Shown here one piece after another: positions 59,479 to 64,000 of a stretch of 64,000 bases of DNA. Position 1 is the first letter of the stretch; the number at the start of each line of letters is the position of its first letter. The notes under the pieces are model-generated. The model was not told the origin of the DNA. It worked only from the letters and a program-made list of their open reading frames with translations, and searched no databases. The position numbers and the translations under genes were made by a program. The DNA is from Kumtagia sp963829135 (GTDB lineage: Bacteria > Pseudomonadota > Alphaproteobacteria > Rhizobiales > Rhizobiaceae), in assembly GCA_963829135.1 (NCBI GenBank), contig CAWHHO010000008.1, forward strand, positions 186,001-250,000, written 5' to 3'.

Positions 59479-60489
59479 TTAGTTTATCGTCTTGCCGAAA
59501 GCCACCGAGGTGTCGGCCATTCGGTTCGAAAAGCCCCACTCATTGTCGTACCAGGACAGCACCGAGACGAAATTGCCATCCATGACCTTTGTCTGGTCGA
59601 GCGCCAGGGTCGAAGAATGCGGATCATGGTTGAAGTCGATCGAGACGTTCGGATGCGCGGTCACCGCCAGGATGCCCTTAAGCTTGCCATTGGAGGCGGC
59701 GATAACCGCATCGTTGATCTCGGCGACCGTGGTGTTCTTCTTGGCGATGAACTTGAAGTCGACGACCGAAACATTGGGCGTGGGAACGCGAATGGAAATG
59801 CCGTCGAGCTTGCCCTTGAGGTCGGGTAGTACCAGGCCGATGGCCTTCGCCGCACCCGTAGACGTCGGGATCTGGGACAGCGCCGCAGCGCGGGCGCGAT
59901 ACAGATCCTTGTGCATCGTGTCGAGCGTCGGCTGGTCGCCCGTATAGGAATGGATGGTGGTCATCATTCCCTTCTCGATGCCGACTGCTTCATGCAGCAC
60001 GGCGGCGAGCGGCGCCAGGCAGTTGGTGGTGCATGATGCGTTGGAGATGACCAAGTGCTCCTTGGTCAGCTTGTCGTGGTTGATGCCGTAGACCACGGTA
60101 AGGTCCGCACCATCGGACGGAGCCGAGACGATGACGCGCTTGGCGCCGGCGGCAAGGTGCGCGGCGGCCTTGTCGCGCGCGGTGAAGATGCCGGTGCATT
60201 CCAGCGCGATGTCGACGCCCAGTTCCTTCCACGGCAGGGTTGACGGATCCTTGACCGCCAAAACCTTGAACTTTTCCTTGCCGATGCCGATCGTGTCGCC
60301 GCTGGTCGACACCTCGTGCGGGAACCTTCCATGCACGCTGTCGTAGCGCAGCAGATGCGCATTGGTTTCGACCGGGCCGAGATCGTTGACGGCAACGATG
60401 TCGATATCCTTGCGGCCGGATTCGTAGATCGCGCGCACGATGTTGCGGCCGATGCGGCCAAATCCGTTGATGGCGACTCTGACAGTCAT
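59479..60489 (-). CDS. gap: Type I glyceraldehyde-3-phosphate dehydrogenase
   Basis: A 336-residue glycolytic enzyme. NAD-binding VAINGFGRIGRNIVRAIYE is at the N-terminus and the catalytic cysteine is in SNASCTTNCLAP near residue 153. WYDNEWGFSNRMAD ends the protein. ATG 60489 has GGAGGAAAG directly upstream; the in-frame ATG at 60510 is rejected. It lies downstream of tkt on the same strand, the conserved rhizobial order, though the expected pgk does not follow here. Confidence 0.97.
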   Translation of the reverse strand: MTVRVAINGFGRIGRNIVRAIYESGRKDIDIVAVNDLGPVETNAHLLRYDSVHGRFPHEVSTSGDTIGIGKEKFKVLAVKDPSTLPWKELGVDIALECTGIFTARDKAAAHLAAGAKRVIVSAPSDGADLTVVYGINHDKLTKEHLVISNASCTTNCLAPLAAVLHEAVGIEKGMMTTIHSYTGDQPTLDTMHKDLYRARAAALSQIPTSTGAAKAIGLVLPDLKGKLDGISIRVPTPNVSVVDFKFIAKKNTTVAEINDAVIAASNGKLKGILAVTAHPNVSIDFNHDPHSSTLALDQTKVMDGNFVSVLSWYDNEWGFSNRMADTSVAFGKTIN

Positions 60490-60631
60490 GCTTTCCTCCT
60501 CGCGCAGCATCCGCGCGGCTCTATCGTAGTGGGGCAGCGGCTACATAGCCGCAGGCGGGCGAATAATCCAGCAGGTAAATCGGAAAATTAAATCGATTAG
60601 GTGCGCCAAATCGAGTTCAGTTGCGATCGAC

Positions 60632-62620
60632 TCACTGTTCGTGAAGCCGTTTCTCGACGGCCTTCGCCGTGTCCTCGGCAGTGATGCCGAAATGCGGGTA
60701 AAGCTGTTCGATCGTGCCCGATGCGCCAAAACCGTGCATACCGATAAAAATGCCGTCGAGGCCGATGAAGCTGTCCCAGCCCATCCGTATTCCGGCCTCG
60801 ATCGCCACTTTCACCTTGGCCTTGCCGATCACCTCGGCCTTATAGGCGTCGTCCTGCGCCTCGAAGAGTTCGAAGCATGGCACCGAAACGACGCGCACGG
60901 CATGGCCGTGCCCGTCCAGCAGCTTTTTCGCCGCCAGCGCAATCTCGACTTCCGAGCCGGTGGCAAAGATCGTCACAGCGGCATCGTCGGCGTCCGACAG
61001 CACGTAAGCGCCAAGGCGGCAGAGATTCTCGTCGGTGTGTTCGGTACGCACTGTCGGCAGGTTCTGACGCGTCAACGCAAGGGTCGACGGCGCCTTCGTG
61101 CTTTCCAACGCCACCTGCCAGCATTCCGCTGCCTCCACCGCATCGGCCGGACGGAACACCAGGTGGTTTGGAATGGCGCGCAGCGCGGCCAGATGCTCGA
61201 CCGGCTGGTGCGTCGGGCCGTCTTCCCCCAGGCCGATCGAGTCGTGGGTCATGACGAAGATGGAGCGGATACCCATCAGCGATGCAAGCCGCATCGACGG
61301 ACGCGCATAGTCGGAGAAGCAGAGGAACGTTCCCGAATAGGGAATAACGCCGCCATGCAGCGCCAGGCCGTTCAACGCCGCCGCCATGCCGTGTTCGCGA
61401 ATGCCGAAATGAAGGTAGCGGTTGCTGAAAGCACCGGTGGAGATCGCCGTCGTCTGGCTGGTCTTGGTGTTGTTGGAGCCGGTGAGGTCGGCCGAGCCGC
61501 CCACCGTTTCCGGGACGACGCCGTTGATGACTTCCAGCGCCATCTCCGAGGATTTACGCGTGGCGACCTTCGGCTTGTCGACGGAGAGCTTCGCCTTGTA
61601 GGTGTTGATGGTGGCATCGAAACTCGCCGGCAGGTCGCCGCGCATGCGGCGTTCGAACTCTCCGCGCAGGTCGGCATCCATTTCGGAAACACGGTTCTCC
61701 CAGGCCTTTCGCGCATCGACCGCGCGCGTGCCGGCCTTCCGCCAGGCGTCGAGGATATCGGAAGGAACCTCGAATGGCGGGTAGTCCCAGCCGAGCGCCT
61801 TGCGCGTGGCCGCGATCTCCTCCTTGCCGAGAGGCGAGCCATGCACCTTGTTGGTGCCGGATTTGGTCGGCGCACCGAAACCGATCGTCGTCTTCGCTGC
61901 GATTAGCGTCGGGCGGTCGGATTTCTGCGCCGCCTCGATCGCCTTGGTGATCGCGTCGGCGTCGTGCCCGTCGCAGGCGAGCGTGTTCCAGCCGGAAGCG
62001 GCGAAGCGCGCCAGCTGATCGGTCGAGTCAGCCAACGAAATCTTGCCGTCGATCGAGATGTTGTTGTGGTCCCAGATGACAATCAGCTTGTTCAGCATCA
62101 GATGGCCGGCCAAAGACTGCGATTCCTGGCTGATCCCTTCCATCAGGCACCCATCGCCAACCAGCACATAGGTGTGGTGGTCGACAATAGCGTCGCCGAA
62201 ATGCGCATTCATGATGCGCTCGCCCAACGCGAAGCCGACCGAATTGCCAAGGCCCTGGCCGAGCGGGCCGGTGGTGGTTTCGATGCCGGTGGCATGGCCA
62301 TATTCGGGGTGGCCCGCAGTCTTTGAGCCCAGCTGGCGGAAGTTCTTGATCTGGTCGATCGTCATATCCTCATAGCCGGTGAGGTAGAGCAGCGAGTAGA
62401 GCAGCATCGAGCCATGGCCGGCCGACAGAATGAAGCGATCCCGGTCGGGCCAGTGGGGGGCCTTCGGGTCGAATTTGAGGAATTTCGTGAACAGCACCGT
62501 GGCGATGTCGGCGCACCCCATCGGCAAGCCCGGATGCCCCGAATTGGCTTTCTCGACCGCATCCATCGATAGGAAACGGATCGCGTTGGCCATCCTGTCG
62601 TGCATTTCGGAGTTGCTCAT
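60632..62620 (-). CDS. tkt: Transketolase
   Basis: Thiamine-diphosphate enzyme of the pentose phosphate pathway, 662 residues. The TPP/Mg site is GDGCLMEGISQES. Other signatures are EKANSGHPGLPMGCADIATV, GQGLGNSVGFALGE, RYLHFGIREHGMAA and MTHDSIGLGEDGPTHQPVEH. ATG 62620 (MSNSEMHDRMANAIRFL) is the normal start; the frame is open to 62710. It is divergent from DUF4164-zapA and upstream of gap. Confidence 0.97.
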   Translation of the reverse strand: MSNSEMHDRMANAIRFLSMDAVEKANSGHPGLPMGCADIATVLFTKFLKFDPKAPHWPDRDRFILSAGHGSMLLYSLLYLTGYEDMTIDQIKNFRQLGSKTAGHPEYGHATGIETTTGPLGQGLGNSVGFALGERIMNAHFGDAIVDHHTYVLVGDGCLMEGISQESQSLAGHLMLNKLIVIWDHNNISIDGKISLADSTDQLARFAASGWNTLACDGHDADAITKAIEAAQKSDRPTLIAAKTTIGFGAPTKSGTNKVHGSPLGKEEIAATRKALGWDYPPFEVPSDILDAWRKAGTRAVDARKAWENRVSEMDADLRGEFERRMRGDLPASFDATINTYKAKLSVDKPKVATRKSSEMALEVINGVVPETVGGSADLTGSNNTKTSQTTAISTGAFSNRYLHFGIREHGMAAALNGLALHGGVIPYSGTFLCFSDYARPSMRLASLMGIRSIFVMTHDSIGLGEDGPTHQPVEHLAALRAIPNHLVFRPADAVEAAECWQVALESTKAPSTLALTRQNLPTVRTEHTDENLCRLGAYVLSDADDAAVTIFATGSEVEIALAAKKLLDGHGHAVRVVSVPCFELFEAQDDAYKAEVIGKAKVKVAIEAGIRMGWDSFIGLDGIFIGMHGFGASGTIEQLYPHFGITAEDTAKAVEKRLHEQ

Positions 62621-62792
62621 CTTGCGCTCGCTCTTGGACTGGTGGAAAGGGACGCTCCCCGCCTCCCTGAAATGGCATGCGACACATAGCAGGAGCAGGC
62701 TTCGAGTCAATAAAAGCGTCGCCTGCGACCGACCGAATCGGCCCTTCGGCAGTCCGCCGCGACGATTGCGGGGGAAAGCCGCGCGAGCTTTG

Positions 62793-62820
62793 TTGACTGC
62801 CCGTTGACACGGGGCTTAAT
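62793..62820 (+). promoter_or_regulatory. Possible promoter of DUF4164-zapA
   Basis: TTGACT and CTTAAT with a 16-base spacer, about 60 bases upstream of the DUF4164 start in the divergent region with tkt. The match is moderate only. Confidence 0.3.
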
Positions 62821-62882
62821 CTTTCACCGGTAACGTGTTCTTATCCGTCATTGATTCGGTGGTGGGCGGGGCTTAAGGTGCC

Positions 62883-63155
62883 ATGACCGGAGAAACCACG
62901 CTGAGGGAAGTCATCGTTCGCCTCGGCAAAGCAATGGACATGCTGGAGCAGGCCGCAACAGGCCGGCTCGAACACGAGTCGGATTACTCGGAAGCCGAGG
63001 CCGAAGTTCAGCGCATGAATTCCGATCGCAGCCGGCTTGCGCAGGAACTCGACATTTCCGAAGCGCGCGGCGAGCGGCTGGAGGAAGCCAACAAGGAAGT
63101 ATCGCGGCGGCTGGTGACGGCGATGGAGACGATCCGCGCCGTGCTGGACAGGTAG
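62883..63155 (+). CDS. DUF4164 coiled-coil protein
   Basis: A 90-residue, mostly helical protein with heptad repeats (EAEAEVQRMNSDRSRLAQEL, then RGERLEEANKEVSRRLVTAM). The family lies directly before zapA in rhizobia, here with a 10-base gap, and may be a divisome accessory. No enzymatic motif. Confidence 0.88.
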   Translation: MTGETTLREVIVRLGKAMDMLEQAATGRLEHESDYSEAEAEVQRMNSDRSRLAQELDISEARGERLEEANKEVSRRLVTAMETIRAVLDR

Positions 63156-63165
63156 GGCCGGCAGG

Positions 63166-63531
63166 ATGGCACAGGTTACGGTCAGTATCGACGGCAAGAC
63201 CTACCGGATGGCCTGCGATGAGGGTCAGGAAGAGCATCTTATCGACCTCGCACAGCGTTTCGACCGCTATGTCATGCACCTCAAGGACTCCTTCGGCGAG
63301 ATCGGCGATCAGCGGCTCACCGTGATGTCCGGTATCATGGTGATGGACGAGTTGACCGAGTTGCAGAAGCGTGTCCGCGGCATGGAGAGCGAGATCGCAA
63401 CCCTGCGCAAGACCCGTGACGATGCTCTCACCAAGGCCGACAAGAACGACGCGGCCCTGACTGGCGCGCTTTCCGGCCTGGCTGCCCGCATGGAAGCCCT
63501 GGCCGAGCGGTTGGGTCCGGCGAAGAACTGA
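63166..63531 (+). CDS. zapA: Cell division protein ZapA
   Basis: A 121-residue FtsZ-ring stabiliser. The N-terminal head MAQVTVSIDGKTYRMACDEG precedes a long coiled coil (QKRVRGMESEIATLRKTRDD). It cross-links FtsZ filaments at midcell. It is cotranscribed with the DUF4164 gene. Confidence 0.93.
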   Translation: MAQVTVSIDGKTYRMACDEGQEEHLIDLAQRFDRYVMHLKDSFGEIGDQRLTVMSGIMVMDELTELQKRVRGMESEIATLRKTRDDALTKADKNDAALTGALSGLAARMEALAERLGPAKN

Positions 63532-63739
63532 GCAGTCGAGCGACTATCGTTTTCCGTTGAGGCATGTTGCTGCGCGACTTGCGAGTCTTGCCCCGATCCT
63601 GAAATCGGTTCCGGTGGTGATTGGCACAGACGATACCGCCATCTCCCATCGTGTGTCTGCGGCAAAGTGGGGCGCGGAAAACCGCAGCTCCCTGTATTGT
63701 CGTCAGCGTGTCGGAGCCGAACCATACCCCCAAGGCGAC

Positions 63740-64000
63740 TTAACCCTCGAACCGCGGCGCCAGCGCTTCGATCCGTTCGACGAAGCGAAGAAAATCTCTA
63801 TGGATGCGCTCGTACAGCACGACCGCAATATCCGGATATTCATCGAGTATCCGCCGGAACATCTTTCGGCTGAGCCGCAGCAACTCGCTGTCCTCGGTCG
63901 CCTCAGCGCTGGTAAGCCGCCGCGTATCGGCGATGAGAGCGAGCTCGCCGATCATCGACCCCGGCCCCGCGATGCCGACCGGCGATTTGGCTGTATCATC
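63740..64000 (-). CDS. Cyclic nucleotide-binding domain protein, C-terminal part
   Basis: The frame is open to the right edge of the window, so the start lies outside. About 86 residues are visible: GIAGPGSMIGELALIADTRR is the phosphate-binding cassette of a cNMP-binding domain, followed by LTSAEATEDSELLRLSRKMF and a final helix. No DNA-binding domain follows, so it is probably a short stand-alone cNMP-binding protein rather than a full Crp/Fnr regulator. Confidence 0.8.
   Translation of the reverse strand, partial: DDTAKSPVGIAGPGSMIGELALIADTRRLTSAEATEDSELLRLSRKMFRRILDEYPDIAVVLYERIHRDFLRFVERIEALAPRFEG

Overview
The window is about 62% GC and reads as a chromosomal segment of a Rhizobiales alphaproteobacterium, most likely near Mesorhizobium/Phyllobacteriaceae. 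Supporting markers are a 1,600-residue NAD-glutamate dehydrogenase, a TrcR (DUF1013) cell-cycle regulator, the helicase-S4-fdxA-carD block, the leuS-lptE pair and the gap/tkt/DUF4164/zapA block. I found no rRNA, tRNA, CRISPR array, insertion sequence or prophage.

Layout. 1-7.7 kb: end of an AraC/GlxA regulator, an L,D-transpeptidase, two tiny ORFs, NAD-GDH and a HupE/UreJ-like membrane protein. 8-13.8 kb: HerA-like ATPase, a badly broken GH5 gene, an Hsp70/YegD-like protein, rpsU with a clear terminator, a TPR lipoprotein and a small acidic protein. 13.8-20.1 kb: MaoC dehydratase, DMT exporter and an RND efflux pair whose two genes are separated by a palindromic repeat. 20.2-32.9 kb: a catabolic island with an RpiR regulator, N-formylglutamate amidohydrolase, APC permease, glutamine-synthetase-like ligase, aldehyde dehydrogenase, Fe-alcohol dehydrogenase and a complete ABC importer. 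Together these look like uptake of an amine or amino alcohol and breakdown through gamma-glutamylation; that function is inferred. A damaged DUF7662/VapC-type toxin-antitoxin module sits inside the island at 25.1-26.0 kb.

32.9-42.6 kb: pyruvate carboxylase, a ParDE module, priA, lptE and leuS. 42.9-49.8 kb: yggS, a second DMT exporter, a class III nucleotide cyclase, trcR, a WYL/unknown/VOC operon, a DUF1127 gene, cueR and a DUF305 protein. The VOC operon and the DUF1127 gene share a near-identical palindromic promoter element at the same spacing. 49.8-64 kb: PPi-type phosphofructokinase, carD, fdxA, an S4 protein, a long helicase, aqpZ, a K+/H+ antiporter, gap, tkt, DUF4164, zapA and the end of a cyclic-nucleotide-binding protein.

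A caution for any user of this sequence: at least twelve +1 frameshifts interrupt otherwise perfect genes, including the essential leuS and priA. Each is repaired by removing one base, usually from a short G/C run, and each repaired gene has a whole number of codons and a normal family length. This is best explained by insertion-type sequencing or assembly error. Those genes are annotated as single loci across the break.
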